DNA of 64,000 nt from Maribacter sp. GTDB lineage: Bacteria > Bacteroidota > Bacteroidia > Flavobacteriales > Flavobacteriaceae. Position 1 is the stretch's first letter. Each line of letters starts with the position of its first letter. The position numbers and the translations under genes are program-made. The DNA is taken from the NCBI GenBank assembly GCA_011050675.1, contig DRFI01000022.1, positions 19,105-83,104 of the forward strand, given 5' to 3'. The notes beneath the pieces were generated by a model that saw only the letters and a list, made by a program, of their open reading frames with translations, searched no databases and was not told the DNA's origin. This document shows positions 17,037-27,079 of this stretch, in pieces.

Positions 17037-19562
17037 TTAAAATCTTACTGAAAGTCCACCACCAGCTCCAAAGCGATTGTCGTAACTCGTCATAAGTGAA
17101 AAGTTTCTTGACAGCATATATTCGGCACCTGTACTCCAAACTGTTTCTGAAGTGAAGTCTTTATTCATTGGTATATTATCTACAAAACCTAAATCTATTT
17201 GATATTCATAATAACCGAATACAGACAGTTTAGGGAATATCATTATACTTCGTCCTACACCAATTCTTGGTCTTAATTTATTATCAACGCGTACATCTAA
17301 ATTGAATAAGTAAGGCGTTAAATAACGAACACCAACAACTGCTGTTGTACTAAATTTCTCTAAGCTATCACGTGTTTCATTCTCAATATTAATACCACCG
17401 AAAACCCTTAGATAATCGTGTAAATAGCGTTCATAAGTTATTTCACCTTCCATATTCTGGTTCCACCCATATTCAAAAGATGCGTTAAATTGATTTCTAA
17501 TATTAGAGGTCATTAAATTAAAACCAGTAGTGTGCGACGCCGCATCTACCAATCCCCAAGAGTACCATTTGTTAGTTTCTTCAATAATTTTAGAAGCTGG
17601 AAATTCATCCATTCTTGGATCTCTTGGTGTATCATAGGACACTACTCTTGCCATACCACCCATCATATGATATAAAATATGGCAATGGAAAAACCAGTCT
17701 CCAGCCTCATCACCATTATTCCCATAAAATTCTATGGTCATTTTTTGCATTGGTGGTACATTTACCGTGTGCTTTAATGGTGAGTATTCTCCATTTTCAT
17801 TAAGTACCCTAAAGAAGTGACCGTGCAAGTGCATTGGGTGGTGCATCATCGTCAGGTTATTGAATGTAATGCGCGTTACTTCCTTATTATTTATTTTGAT
17901 ATTATCCGCCTCTGACAATGGTACACCATTCATACTCCAGATATAACGATTCATATTTCCTGTAAGATTTAATAATATTTCTTTTACAGGAATATTTTTA
18001 TCATAGTTTGTTTTTTCAGGCGACTTCAAATAATCATAATTATACTCGGAAAACATATCCATTCCTTCCATCTTCATTCCTGGCATAGTATTCTCTTTTT
18101 TCATATTCATACCTACCATATTAGAATAATCCACCTTGCCCATTGCCATACTATCTTTTGGTTTCTTCATATCCATTCCAGACATTTTTGAATGATCCAT
18201 CTTCATACCTGCCATATTAGAATGATCCATTGACATAGAGTCTTTAGACATCTCCATATTCATTCCAGACATTGTTTTGTCTTTCTTCATATCCATTCCT
18301 GCCATTTTAGAATGGTCCATCTTGCCCATTGCTGTAGTATCTTTTGGTTTATTCATATTCATTCCAGACATTTTGGAATGATCCATTTTCATCTCTCCAT
18401 CCATTTTCATTCCCTCCATTTTACCCATCTGCATCCCGTATTCCTCTTTCATCTCAAAACGCTCATCCTTATCTGGCTGAAATTTTAAGGCGTGTGCACC
18501 CATTTTCATATCCATTTTAGCCATTTTTTGCATCATCGCTATTTTATCTGGTCGAGTAATATCCATTGCAGGTAAAATTGTACCATTACCTATAAAAACA
18601 GATGCTGTACCAGAACCATCTTGTGCAGTAATTTTAAATTCCATTTTACCCTCCCGTGGTACCGTGACAATAAAGTCATACGTTTCAGCTACTCCAATAA
18701 ATGTTTTATTCCTTTCTACTGGAACAACGTCTAATCCATCTGAAGAAACCAATACAGGTGTTTCACCACCAAACGTCATCCAAAATGATGTTGAGGCTGC
18801 ACCATCGATGATTCGCAATCTTATTTTCTCACCTGCTTTAAATTCTGGGTACTCAATGGTTTCTTCTCCATTAATCAAGAAGGCAGGATAATACACATCT
18901 GCTATATCTGCACCTTCCATACGCTGCCTCCAAAAATCTAATTGTGCTCCAAAAGCTCCACGTGCAATTACTTGATTTAAAGGTGTAGCCGTACCTTTTT
19001 TAATACCATACCATTCGTTGCCCCGTTTTAAATTACGCAGTACATTCATTGGCTTTTCATTCGTCCAGTCTGATAACACCAAAACCAATTCTTTGTCATA
19101 ATCCAACACCTTTTCTTTAGGCTGAATAACAATGGAACCATAAACACCACTTTGCTCTTGTAACATTGTGTGCGAATGGTACCAATACGTTCCAGATTGT
19201 TTGATAGGGAATTCGTATTTCTGGGTATGCCCTGGTTCTATGGGTGGTGTATTTAAATAAGGAACACCATCGTAAAAATTTGGCAGTAAAAGTCCGTGCC
19301 AATGCACAGAGGTTTCTACACTCATTTCATTTTTTACATAAATAACGGCATATTCACCTTCGGTAAACTCTAAGGTAGGACCTGGAATAGTTCCGTTAAC
19401 AGTCATACCCATAACGTCTTTACCCGCTTTTTTTACCGTAGCTTCACGTAAGGTTATAGTATGTTCTCGTACTGGAAGGTTGTTTATATTTCCTTCTTCT
19501 GACTGACCATAAGTCATTGGTATAGCCAGAAGGATCATAATTAAATAACTCAAATTTTTCAT
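17037..19562 (-). CDS. copA: Multicopper oxidase fused to a CopB-like outer-membrane barrel
   Basis: The 841-residue protein begins with a signal peptide ending MTYGQ. Cupredoxin domain 1 has VHWHGLLLPNFYDG and YWYHSHTMLQEQSG; domain 2 spans about 150-330; a Met/His-rich insert (about 345-505) carries repeated DHSKM and GMxM units; domain 3 has HHPMHLHGHFFRV and the type-1 site FFHCHILYHMMGGM. The last 180 residues are a beta-barrel-like region (YGWNQNMEGEITYERY ... GAGGGLSVRF, ending in Phe) resembling CopB. Usually CopA and CopB are separate; here they form one chain, so oxidation would occur at the outer membrane. Likely activity: oxidation of Cu(I) to Cu(II) and copper sequestration. Confidence 0.92.
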   Translation of the reverse strand: MKNLSYLIMILLAIPMTYGQSEEGNINNLPVREHTITLREATVKKAGKDVMGMTVNGTIPGPTLEFTEGEYAVIYVKNEMSVETSVHWHGLLLPNFYDGVPYLNTPPIEPGHTQKYEFPIKQSGTYWYHSHTMLQEQSGVYGSIVIQPKEKVLDYDKELVLVLSDWTNEKPMNVLRNLKRGNEWYGIKKGTATPLNQVIARGAFGAQLDFWRQRMEGADIADVYYPAFLINGEETIEYPEFKAGEKIRLRIIDGAASTSFWMTFGGETPVLVSSDGLDVVPVERNKTFIGVAETYDFIVTVPREGKMEFKITAQDGSGTASVFIGNGTILPAMDITRPDKIAMMQKMAKMDMKMGAHALKFQPDKDERFEMKEEYGMQMGKMEGMKMDGEMKMDHSKMSGMNMNKPKDTTAMGKMDHSKMAGMDMKKDKTMSGMNMEMSKDSMSMDHSNMAGMKMDHSKMSGMDMKKPKDSMAMGKVDYSNMVGMNMKKENTMPGMKMEGMDMFSEYNYDYLKSPEKTNYDKNIPVKEILLNLTGNMNRYIWSMNGVPLSEADNIKINNKEVTRITFNNLTMMHHPMHLHGHFFRVLNENGEYSPLKHTVNVPPMQKMTIEFYGNNGDEAGDWFFHCHILYHMMGGMARVVSYDTPRDPRMDEFPASKIIEETNKWYSWGLVDAASHTTGFNLMTSNIRNQFNASFEYGWNQNMEGEITYERYLHDYLRVFGGINIENETRDSLEKFSTTAVVGVRYLTPYLFNLDVRVDNKLRPRIGVGRSIMIFPKLSVFGYYEYQIDLGFVDNIPMNKDFTSETVWSTGAEYMLSRNFSLMTSYDNRFGAGGGLSVRF
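18052..18432 (-). repeat. Coding tandem repeat: DHSKM / GMxM copper-binding units
   Basis: This part of the oxidase gene encodes repeated blocks of the form MDHSKMxGMxMxK...MAMGK (for example GKMDHSKMAGMDMKK and KMDHSKMSGMDMKKPKD). Unit lengths vary, and the DNA copies differ at synonymous positions, so the array is old or under protein-level selection. The Met and His residues are typical soft ligands for Cu(I). The same DHSKM unit occurs at the N-terminus of the copper ATPase near 59700 and in the DUF3347 protein at 12497. Confidence 0.8.
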
Positions 19563-19699
19563 TGTTCTTTTTGTTTATCTGAAACTGTATTTTTTATTAA
19601 AATACTAGTGTTTACCGTATTTCATTATCTTGTTTCATTATTCTTTTAACCGATAAAAGCAAGCTCGATGAAATTCATATCCACTAAAATTATTGTTAA

Positions 19700-21487
19700 C
19701 TATTTTATTTCTTTAGTAACCTCGCCACAAGTCAACATTGCTTGTCCATAGTATGGGTTCTTTACTTCTTTTGAATTGCTTAACCAATCAGCCCCAATAT
19801 TGTTGTCAGCCATTGGACAATGAAGCACGTAGAGCACTCCGTTATTCGGTTTGAAAGCATTTGATATTCCGATCATGGTATTGGATAATGGAATAAAGGC
19901 TTTCCTGATTTCTTCCAATGTTTTAAAGTGTTGTACATGTTGAAGAGTACTCTTTAAATCGGTGACAAATCCCATCCATACGCTGTGCGATTCCCCCGTG
20001 AACAGGGACATGTTTATAGCATCTACAGTTTTTAAAATAGTTGCCCCCGCTTTTTGTGCCCCTTCCATATTATCCTTGGTCAAAGCATCTTTCATCTTTA
20101 AATATTCGGTAAAAAGAGGTTTCAGGGCATCTTTTGTCTTTTGGCTAACGGATACCTCTTTGGTAACCGTTTTTTTGGAGGCTTCATTTGGGGTAGGCAT
20201 TGCTCCACCTCCATGGTTATGACCGGTCATTGCCGGGCCACCTTCAGGATTCATCATGCTGGGCTTTCCTGCCAATTGTGCGGCGGCATCGATGCTGAAG
20301 GTTCCGTTGGTCGCTATTTCCTCCCCTTCTTCCAGTCCTCCGTTCACTACGAAACTTTCGCCCAAAGCCGGACCTAACGTAACATCGCGCATTATAAAAT
20401 TCACACCTTTCTCCGAAATATTCTTTATATAGACCACAGAGCGTTTCCCCGTCCACATGACCGCAGTTTTAGGCACTACGATAGCATCTGCTTTTATGGG
20501 TAATTTTGCTTCCGCTGTACCCGAAACGAACATTTCGGGCTTCAGTTGTAAATCCCGATTATTCACTTCGACTCTTGCTTTTGCAACCCTGGTCATAGGA
20601 TCGATCACCGGGTCCAAATACGAAATCTTTCCCTTAAAGGTTTCTCCTGGTACAGATTGTACTGTAAAATTTACCTCATCGCCTTTTTTTATCCAGGCCA
20701 TGTCAGATTCATAAACATCAAACAATATCCAAACAGTACTTAGGTTGGCAATCTTGTAAATTGGCATGCCTTTATTTACATAGTCCCCAAGATTGACCAT
20801 CTTTTCTGTCACATAGCCAGATATATCGGCCAGTATGTGAAGTTCATCTTGAACTGTACCCGATTTTAGAATTTGTGCTATCTGGTTATCAGAAAGCTTC
20901 CAGTTTTTAAGTTTTTCCTTTGCTGAATTAAATAGCATTGGTTGGGTATCGATTATTTTTCGAGCCTCGAAAAGTTCTTCCTGGGCATTGACCAGATCTG
21001 GAGAATAAATAGAAGCGATTACTTGCCCCTTATTGACGTATTCGCCGGTAAAATTAACCATCAATTTTTCGATGCGCCCAGGAATATGGGAAGATTGTGA
21101 ATAGATTAATCGTTCATCTGCCTGAACTTTGCCGTTCAACCGCAACGACTTTACCGCTTTTGTCTTGCCCACTAATTCGGTTCCTACATTCGCGATCTGC
21201 ATTGCTGTCCTAGACATGCTGATTGCCATGGGATCCAATTCAGCGTTGTTATTGTTTTCCAAAGGAATCAATTCCATGCCGCAGATGGGGCAGTCACCTG
21301 GTTCGTTCTGTCTGATCTGTGGGTGCATGGAACAAGTCCAAATGGTCTCATTGACGATTTCACCGTCGTGTTGATGTTGGTCCACTTTCCCATTTTCCGA
21401 ACCTCCGAAAAACAGCCATCCAAGCAATAACCCTATGATCAAGGTAATTGCGGCTATACCTATTATTTTTTTAGTTTCTGTTTTCAT
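19700..21487 (-). CDS. cusB: CusB-type adaptor with metal-binding and DUF3347 domains
   Basis: The 595 residues are longer than a simple CusB. Order: an N-terminal membrane anchor (residues 8-28); a heavy-metal-binding domain with WTCSMHPQI...CPICGMELIPL (about 50-78); the membrane-fusion core with VNFTGEYVNKGQVIASIYSP, a hairpin and DISGYVTEKMVNLGDYV; a linker with GHNHGGG; and a C-terminal DUF3347 domain (about 445-595) with VLHCPMADN..ADWLS and NPYYGQAMLTCGEV. The MHP..CPICGM unit is the Cu/Ag-type signature. It connects CusA to CusC and likely hands over periplasmic Cu(I). It lies 4 bp from cusC. Confidence 0.92.
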   Translation of the reverse strand: MKTETKKIIGIAAITLIIGLLLGWLFFGGSENGKVDQHQHDGEIVNETIWTCSMHPQIRQNEPGDCPICGMELIPLENNNNAELDPMAISMSRTAMQIANVGTELVGKTKAVKSLRLNGKVQADERLIYSQSSHIPGRIEKLMVNFTGEYVNKGQVIASIYSPDLVNAQEELFEARKIIDTQPMLFNSAKEKLKNWKLSDNQIAQILKSGTVQDELHILADISGYVTEKMVNLGDYVNKGMPIYKIANLSTVWILFDVYESDMAWIKKGDEVNFTVQSVPGETFKGKISYLDPVIDPMTRVAKARVEVNNRDLQLKPEMFVSGTAEAKLPIKADAIVVPKTAVMWTGKRSVVYIKNISEKGVNFIMRDVTLGPALGESFVVNGGLEEGEEIATNGTFSIDAAAQLAGKPSMMNPEGGPAMTGHNHGGGAMPTPNEASKKTVTKEVSVSQKTKDALKPLFTEYLKMKDALTKDNMEGAQKAGATILKTVDAINMSLFTGESHSVWMGFVTDLKSTLQHVQHFKTLEEIRKAFIPLSNTMIGISNAFKPNNGVLYVLHCPMADNNIGADWLSNSKEVKNPYYGQAMLTCGEVTKEIK

Positions 21488-21491
21488 AGTA

Positions 21492-22715
21492 CTATTTTTT
21501 TGCTGTGATGTAATTCAGTTTTGCTTGCGCAATACGATATTGCGAAAGAGCGGTTATTTTAAGTCTATCGTATTTAAGCAGTTGCTGCTGCATCCGTAGT
21601 ACCTCCTCGAAATCCTTTCCCGAGTTTCCATAAGATGTGAACAAGAGATTGAGAACTTGTTCAGATTCCGATATCTGCTGATCAAAAAGTGAAATCAAAT
21701 CGGTCTGTTGTCGAATATCGAACAGTGCCATTTCGTAATTCGAATTCAGAGAATTTGTGGTTTCCGTTTTTTGAAGCGAATAACTTTCTTGCATCAACTG
21801 CGCCTCTTTGACTGCCGCTTTGTACTTTCCTCTAAAGATGGGAAGGCTTACGGTGACCATGGGCATTAGTGCATCCTTACCGTTGTCGGGCAAAGCCATA
21901 TCGGTACGCTCACCCACCATTACATAATCCAACCCGAGCCCGAACCTTGGAAGACCTTGTTTTATTGCAGCATATTCAGATGCCTCGCTTGCCTTTATTT
22001 TTAATTCAAGTGAATTCAAAAGTGGATGGTCCACAACTAGGGAATCCTTCGCATTATCCAAGGATAAAGGATCTATTTCAATGGTATCGGCTATAATAAC
22101 TGGTTCTATCTCGTTACGGTTCAATAGTTTGTTGAACGATGCCAACAGGGGCATCTCTTTTTTATTCAGAATTCCCAAATTTGTAACGGCCTCCTTTAGC
22201 ATGATATCTACCCGTAAAACATCTACTAGTGCACCATTGCCATTTTTGAACTTTGAGTTGGAAATTGCCTTATAGGATTCAAGTATGGCAATGTTACCTT
22301 CCTCGATCTTCATCCACTCCCTCAATTCATACAAAGGAAAATAAGCTGTCGATATTTCGAAATACAGTTTGTTCTTAGCATCTAAAAAAGATTGGTATTT
22401 TGCCTCTGCCATAAGTGTGGCCACATTACCTTGGGCTTTCAGCGTACCAAACCATGGGAACATTTGGGTCAATGAAAACCGTGCGTTTTGTGGCCCGACC
22501 CTTGTTTCTACCGGAGAAATAAAATACCCGAAAGAAATGGATGGATCTGGCAAGGTGCTGACCTGTGGCACCTTTTCCAACGCCGCTTCAAACTCTTTAT
22601 ATTGGGAAAGTAGGTCCGGATTGTTGTCTGAAGCGATTTTGAAATAATCTTCCAATGTCTGTGCCTGCAATCCTAAGCAGGAAAATAATAGTAACAGTGC
22701 GATTATGTTCTTCAT
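21492..22715 (-). CDS. cusC: CusC-type outer-membrane channel (TolC family)
   Basis: The 407-residue protein has a signal peptide (residues 1-18, SCLGLQAQ). Two TolC-type repeats follow, each with long amphipathic helices: LEDYFKIASDNNPDLLSQY near the start and SEASEYAAIKQGLPRFGLGL in the second half. PDPSISFGYFISPVETRVG and MVTVSLPIFRGKYKAAVKEA are strand-plus-helix signatures of the family. It forms the outer-membrane exit of the Cu/Ag pump. Its start overlaps the cusA stop by 4 bp (ATGA-type), indicating coupling. Confidence 0.9.
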   Translation of the reverse strand: MKNIIALLLLFSCLGLQAQTLEDYFKIASDNNPDLLSQYKEFEAALEKVPQVSTLPDPSISFGYFISPVETRVGPQNARFSLTQMFPWFGTLKAQGNVATLMAEAKYQSFLDAKNKLYFEISTAYFPLYELREWMKIEEGNIAILESYKAISNSKFKNGNGALVDVLRVDIMLKEAVTNLGILNKKEMPLLASFNKLLNRNEIEPVIIADTIEIDPLSLDNAKDSLVVDHPLLNSLELKIKASEASEYAAIKQGLPRFGLGLDYVMVGERTDMALPDNGKDALMPMVTVSLPIFRGKYKAAVKEAQLMQESYSLQKTETTNSLNSNYEMALFDIRQQTDLISLFDQQISESEQVLNLLFTSYGNSGKDFEEVLRMQQQLLKYDRLKITALSQYRIAQAKLNYITAKK

Positions 22716-25700
22716 TTTATTCTAATTTTTTTGTTTTTATTATTGATGACGGTTTCCCTCCAAAACGACTGAAGAACTGGCACTACGAACATGGTCATGA
22801 TCTGTATCGTCATTCCTCCAAAGGTGGGGATTGCCATAGGAATCATTATATCAGCGCCTTTACCGGTCGATGTCAATACCGGGAGCAGGGCTATAATGGC
22901 CACCGCTGCGGTCATCATTGCCGGACGGACCCTTTTTTTACCGGCCTCCAAAACAGCTGCCCTTACCCCTTCTATGGTATCTGGCTTTTTTTCCTCGAAA
23001 ACTTGATGTATATAGGTCCCCATAATGACCCCGTCATCTGTCGCAATACCGAAGAGGGCTATAAATCCTACCCAAACGGCAACACTCAAATTGATGGTGT
23101 GCATTTGAAAAAGATCTCGCATATTCACACCTGATATGGCAAAATTCAGGAACCAGTCCTGCCCATAGAGCCACAGCATAATAAATCCGCCCGCAAACGC
23201 GACGAATACCCCAGAGAAGTGAATTGACGAGGCAATAACGGTCTTGAATTGGAAGAACAACAGTAAGAATATGACCACCAAACTAATCGGTATTACTATA
23301 GACAATCTTTTGACCGCCCTTATCTGGTTTTCATAGCTACCAGAAAATTTATAGCTAATTCCCGCAGGTACAATTAATTCCCCTGCATCGATTTTTTGTT
23401 GAATGGCCTCTTGCGCATCGTTTACCACATCGACCTCCGCAAAACCATCCCTTTTGTCAAAAAGAACATAGCCAACTAAAAATGTGTTTTCGCTCTTGAT
23501 GGCCTGTGGCCCTCTTACATATTCAAAATCGACTACTTGTGAAAGGGGAATTTGGGCTCCAACGGGTGTAGGAATCAATATCTTGCTTAAAGATTCGGGA
23601 TCATCCCTTAGTTCCCTAGGATAGCGCACTCTAATTGGGAACCGCTCCCTCCCTTCGACCGTAGATGATATTTTCATTCCTCCAATGGCGGTCTCAATAC
23701 TTTGCTGAACGTCCTCAACATTAAGTCCATACCGTGATATTTCATCCCTATTGATATTGAGGTGCAGATACGGTTTCCCTACTATTCGATCGGCAAATAC
23801 TGCTTCGGACTTTACGGATGCAACTTCTTTTAATATAACTTCCAACTGCATACCAAAATCTTCTATGGTTTTCAAATCTGGGCCGTATACTTTGATTCCC
23901 ATAGGGGCACGCATCCCCGTCTGGAGCATTACCAAACGTGTTTCTATGGGCTGTAATTTTGGCGCCGAAGTGACCCCAGGTATTTTGGTCACACTGACGA
24001 TTTCTTCCCAAATGTCATTCGCCGATTTGATGTGTGGCCTCCAATTTCGATAAAACTCCCCATCTTCGTCCACAATCAATTCTTCTTCAGTAATACCCCT
24101 TTCCAAAGACTCTTCATTGGTAAGCGTATCCTTTAAAACGGTAATGAACCTATCTTTTTCATCCACTTTAAAATGGACGCGATGACCTTCCTCATTAACA
24201 ATAAATTCAGGTTTGTAGTTGATAATGGTCTCGAACATGGAAATAGGTGCAGGATCGAGTGCCGATTCCACACGTCCCAATTTTCCGACAGCCATATCTA
24301 CTTCTGGTATTCCATCAAGAAGCATATCCAATTGACCTATCACATTTCGGTTGTATTCAACCCCTGAATGTGGCATTGAGGTTGGCATTAATAAATAGCT
24401 GCCTTCATTCAAAGAAGGCATGAATTCAGACCCTATTCCAGGAAATCTATTTGAGGAAGCTTGCCAGCCAGAAGTTTGCCTGACGTTTTTCCATCCTACG
24501 GATTCAAAGCCTTTAGCTACAATTCCGAAAGTACTGTCGAACCCTAGCCATATCAAAATTCCAAAAAATAAGGTTACGAAGGGAATCAACATAAACTTCC
24601 CTTTGTTCACTAAGCACCATTTGAGTACAGGTTCGTAAAAATGTACTATCGCCATTAAGGCTACAAGAATGATTCCTATTAAAAACAAAACAAAGAAGTA
24701 GTTGATAATAATGCCATTTTGAGGACCCAATGGCATCCATTCCTCCGTAAGGAAAAAGGACGCTATAAAAATGGTAAGCCCTAAATTTATGTAATTGGGA
24801 TATGCTTTATACTTTTCGGGCCACCTGGGCTCCAAAAGATTGTTTATTCCAATTAAAGTGAGGGCCAGTGGTAATATCATCCAGGCATAGACAGCGAATA
24901 GAATTCCAGCCACAATCAAAAGGATACCCCAAAATCTGCGGACCCGTTTTTTGTTGTAATCGATGCCAAAGATGAAATGTGCAAGAGCGGGTAGTACAAC
25001 AAGACCCAGTACAAAGGCACTTAACAATGCAAAAGTTTTGGTAAATGCCAATGGCCTAAAAAGCTTTCCTTCGGCAGATTCCATTGCAAAAACAGGCACA
25101 AAACTAACCACAGTGGTTGCCAATGCCGTAGTGATCGCAGATGCAACTTCGACGGTCGCCACATAGATTACGCGCATGAGTTCCTTGCCCTTTACACCAT
25201 GATTTTCGGGCATTTCTAGATGGCGAATAATATTTTCTATGAAGATGATCCCGACATCGACCATGACCCCAATAGCAATAGCTATTCCAGAAAGTGCCAC
25301 TACGTTGGCATCAACGCCGGCATACCGCATAACAATGAAGGTCATTAAAACGCCAACGGGCAAAAGCCCAGAAATGATGATGGAGGCCCTTAGATTTAGT
25401 ACTAAAATCAATACTACAATAATACTAATAAGGATTTCATGGGATAGTGCATTTTCCAAGGTACCTATGGTCTCATGGATCAACTGGGTCCGGTCATAAA
25501 ATGGAACAATGGTCAATTGGCTCTCTATCCCGTTCGCCAAAGTCTTTTTGGGGAGCCCAGGGGCAATTTCCTTTATTTTTTCTTTTAAATTGTTGATGAC
25601 CGCCAAGGGGTTGGAACCGTAACGGGCCACAACAACACCACCTACTACCTCAGCTCCTCCTTTATCGAGAACTCCCCTTCGGGTTGCGGGACCTAAACTC

Positions 25701-26545
25701 ACCACTCCGATGTCCTTGATGCGAACCGGAACATTGTCCTGAACAGCAACAACCGCCTTTTCGATATCCTCAGTCTTTTTAACGTAGCCTAGTCCCCTAA
25801 CCAAATATTCAGCCTGATTGATTTCTATGGTCTTTGCACCAACATCTTTATTTGATTTCTGTACGGCCTGCATCACTTTATGTAAAGGGATATTGTAAGC
25901 CTTTAAGGCATCAGGATTTACATCTATTTGATATTCCTGAACAAATCCTCCAATGGATGCTACCTCGGAAACTCCATCAACGGCATTAAGTCCATATTTT
26001 ACATAAAAGTCCTGAACGGTACGTATTTCGTGTAGGTCCCAACCTCCCGTAGGGTTATCGTCCTTGTCCCTACCTTCCAATGTATACCAATATACCTGTC
26101 CTAATGCAGTGGCATCTGGTCCCAAGGTTGGTGTCACAGCTTCCGGTAAGAGTCCAGCTGGGAGTGAATTTAGCTTTTCCAAAATACGGGAACGTGACCA
26201 ATAAAATTCCACGTCATCGTTGAATATGATGTAGATACTGGAAAATCCGAATATCGAAGAACTTCGGATTGTCTTTACTCCAGGTATACCTAATAAATAA
26301 GTAGTCATGGGGTAGGATATTTGATCTTCTATATCCTGTGGAGAACGTCCAGGCCACTGGGTAAATACGATTTGCTGATTTTCTCCAATATCGGGAATGG
26401 CATCTACAGGAACCGGGTCTTTAGGCAAGAATCCGGTATCCCAATTAAAAGGTGAGGTCGCAATACCCCAAGTTACTATAGTTATTAGTATAAGAACGGT
26501 AACTAACTTGTTCTCTAAAAAATATTTAATGATATTATTAAGCAT
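22712..26545 (-). CDS. cusA: CusA copper/silver RND efflux pump
   Basis: The ATG at 26545 (MLNNIIKYFLENKLVTVLIL) starts the usual TM1; an upstream start would add a hydrophilic stretch with no family counterpart. About 1277 residues, with an extra loop of several membrane helices near 530-680 typical of Bacteroidota forms. TM4 carries IAIAIGVMVDVGIIFIEN, the Cu/Ag (HME4) type, in contrast to the CzcA-type gene at 2843. The methionine shuttle region includes SEFMPSLNEGSYLLMPTSMP. It drives periplasmic and cytoplasmic Cu(I) export through CusB and CusC with proton antiport. Confidence 0.93.
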   Translation of the reverse strand: MLNNIIKYFLENKLVTVLILITIVTWGIATSPFNWDTGFLPKDPVPVDAIPDIGENQQIVFTQWPGRSPQDIEDQISYPMTTYLLGIPGVKTIRSSSIFGFSSIYIIFNDDVEFYWSRSRILEKLNSLPAGLLPEAVTPTLGPDATALGQVYWYTLEGRDKDDNPTGGWDLHEIRTVQDFYVKYGLNAVDGVSEVASIGGFVQEYQIDVNPDALKAYNIPLHKVMQAVQKSNKDVGAKTIEINQAEYLVRGLGYVKKTEDIEKAVVAVQDNVPVRIKDIGVVSLGPATRRGVLDKGGAEVVGGVVVARYGSNPLAVINNLKEKIKEIAPGLPKKTLANGIESQLTIVPFYDRTQLIHETIGTLENALSHEILISIIVVLILVLNLRASIIISGLLPVGVLMTFIVMRYAGVDANVVALSGIAIAIGVMVDVGIIFIENIIRHLEMPENHGVKGKELMRVIYVATVEVASAITTALATTVVSFVPVFAMESAEGKLFRPLAFTKTFALLSAFVLGLVVLPALAHFIFGIDYNKKRVRRFWGILLIVAGILFAVYAWMILPLALTLIGINNLLEPRWPEKYKAYPNYINLGLTIFIASFFLTEEWMPLGPQNGIIINYFFVLFLIGIILVALMAIVHFYEPVLKWCLVNKGKFMLIPFVTLFFGILIWLGFDSTFGIVAKGFESVGWKNVRQTSGWQASSNRFPGIGSEFMPSLNEGSYLLMPTSMPHSGVEYNRNVIGQLDMLLDGIPEVDMAVGKLGRVESALDPAPISMFETIINYKPEFIVNEEGHRVHFKVDEKDRFITVLKDTLTNEESLERGITEEELIVDEDGEFYRNWRPHIKSANDIWEEIVSVTKIPGVTSAPKLQPIETRLVMLQTGMRAPMGIKVYGPDLKTIEDFGMQLEVILKEVASVKSEAVFADRIVGKPYLHLNINRDEISRYGLNVEDVQQSIETAIGGMKISSTVEGRERFPIRVRYPRELRDDPESLSKILIPTPVGAQIPLSQVVDFEYVRGPQAIKSENTFLVGYVLFDKRDGFAEVDVVNDAQEAIQQKIDAGELIVPAGISYKFSGSYENQIRAVKRLSIVIPISLVVIFLLLFFQFKTVIASSIHFSGVFVAFAGGFIMLWLYGQDWFLNFAISGVNMRDLFQMHTINLSVAVWVGFIALFGIATDDGVIMGTYIHQVFEEKKPDTIEGVRAAVLEAGKKRVRPAMMTAAVAIIALLPVLTSTGKGADIMIPMAIPTFGGMTIQIMTMFVVPVLQSFWRETVINNKNKKIRIK

Positions 26546-26604
26546 ATTATGATATGTTAGATTGGAATTAAAAGATATGTTCCAAAGGCAATAAACGCCT
26601 ATAG

Positions 26605-26626
26605 CCATACTAAATTAATAGTATGG
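26605..26626. promoter_or_regulatory. Perfect 8-bp dyad in the cusA leader
   Basis: CCATACTA at 26605-26612 and TAGTATGG at 26619-26626 are exact reverse complements separated by AATTAA. The element lies between the HYC/CC/PP gene stop (26647) and the cusA start (26545), about 60 bp ahead of the latter. It may be a hairpin controlling the ratio of the small protein to the pump, or an operator. Confidence 0.45.
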
Positions 26627-26646
26627 AAATACATCATAAGAATGCT

Positions 26647-27063
26647 CTAAATTAGGAAAGTCTGGTCCAGAATATTAATATCCTTGACCAAGAAAGGTGA
26701 TGGGTAATGGTTAAAAGGAACTGTATTTCCATTCTGTTCCAAAAAGAGGTTAAGATAACTATAAGCGAATGGAAAAACGTACAATAGTTGTTCGAAACTT
26801 AATTTATCAATCGTAAGTTTCAGGTCATGCTGCCCAGTATTGGAAATCATTTCATCCTCGCAACATCCTTTTTTTTCAAAACTATATTCAAATGAATCAG
26901 AAGCATTTTGAATTTCCATTCCGCAGGTTTCCGCTTTACCGAATAAAGAAAAATCGACAAGATCACCACCACAATAGTGTTGCGCAACCGTAAAAGTAAA
27001 GGTCGAGAACAGCACAATAAGTGCCATTAAAAAGGATGCTATTTTGAAAAAAAATCTTTTCAT
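26647..27063 (-). CDS. HYC/CC/PP-family small secreted protein
   Basis: The 138 residues start with a signal peptide (residues 1-27) followed at once by QHYCGGDLVDFSLFG. A CC pair sits in KKGCCEDEM (about residue 73). The C-terminus reads HYPSPFLVKDINILDQTFLI. These are the landmarks of a small Bacteroidota family named for HYC, CC and PP motifs; here the last is PSP. It is the first gene of the cus array, so it is probably co-regulated with the pump. A periplasmic copper-binding or sensing role is inferred. It is divergent from its relative at 27338. Confidence 0.82.
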   Translation of the reverse strand: MKRFFFKIASFLMALIVLFSTFTFTVAQHYCGGDLVDFSLFGKAETCGMEIQNASDSFEYSFEKKGCCEDEMISNTGQHDLKLTIDKLSFEQLLYVFPFAYSYLNLFLEQNGNTVPFNHYPSPFLVKDINILDQTFLI

Positions 27064-27071
27064 TAGATATG

Positions 27072-27079
27072 CAAAGCTA
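27072..27079 (-). promoter_or_regulatory. Bacteroidota-type -7 box for the cus array
   Basis: On the minus strand the sequence TAGCTTTG matches TAnnTTTG exactly and is followed by CATATCTA and the ATG at 27063. This would put the transcript start only a few bases before the start codon, giving an almost leaderless mRNA. No convincing -33 TTTG was found at the expected spacing, which lowers the confidence. Confidence 0.4.

Noticed and set aside
18052..18432. Repeats in the oxidase gene as a possible CRISPR or minisatellite
   Set aside because: Unit length varies in multiples of codons and the frame is kept throughout; it codes for a Met/His-rich insert.
20141..20377. Open frame on the plus strand within cusB
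   Set aside because: Opposite-strand shadow of the cusB core with no start context or family match.
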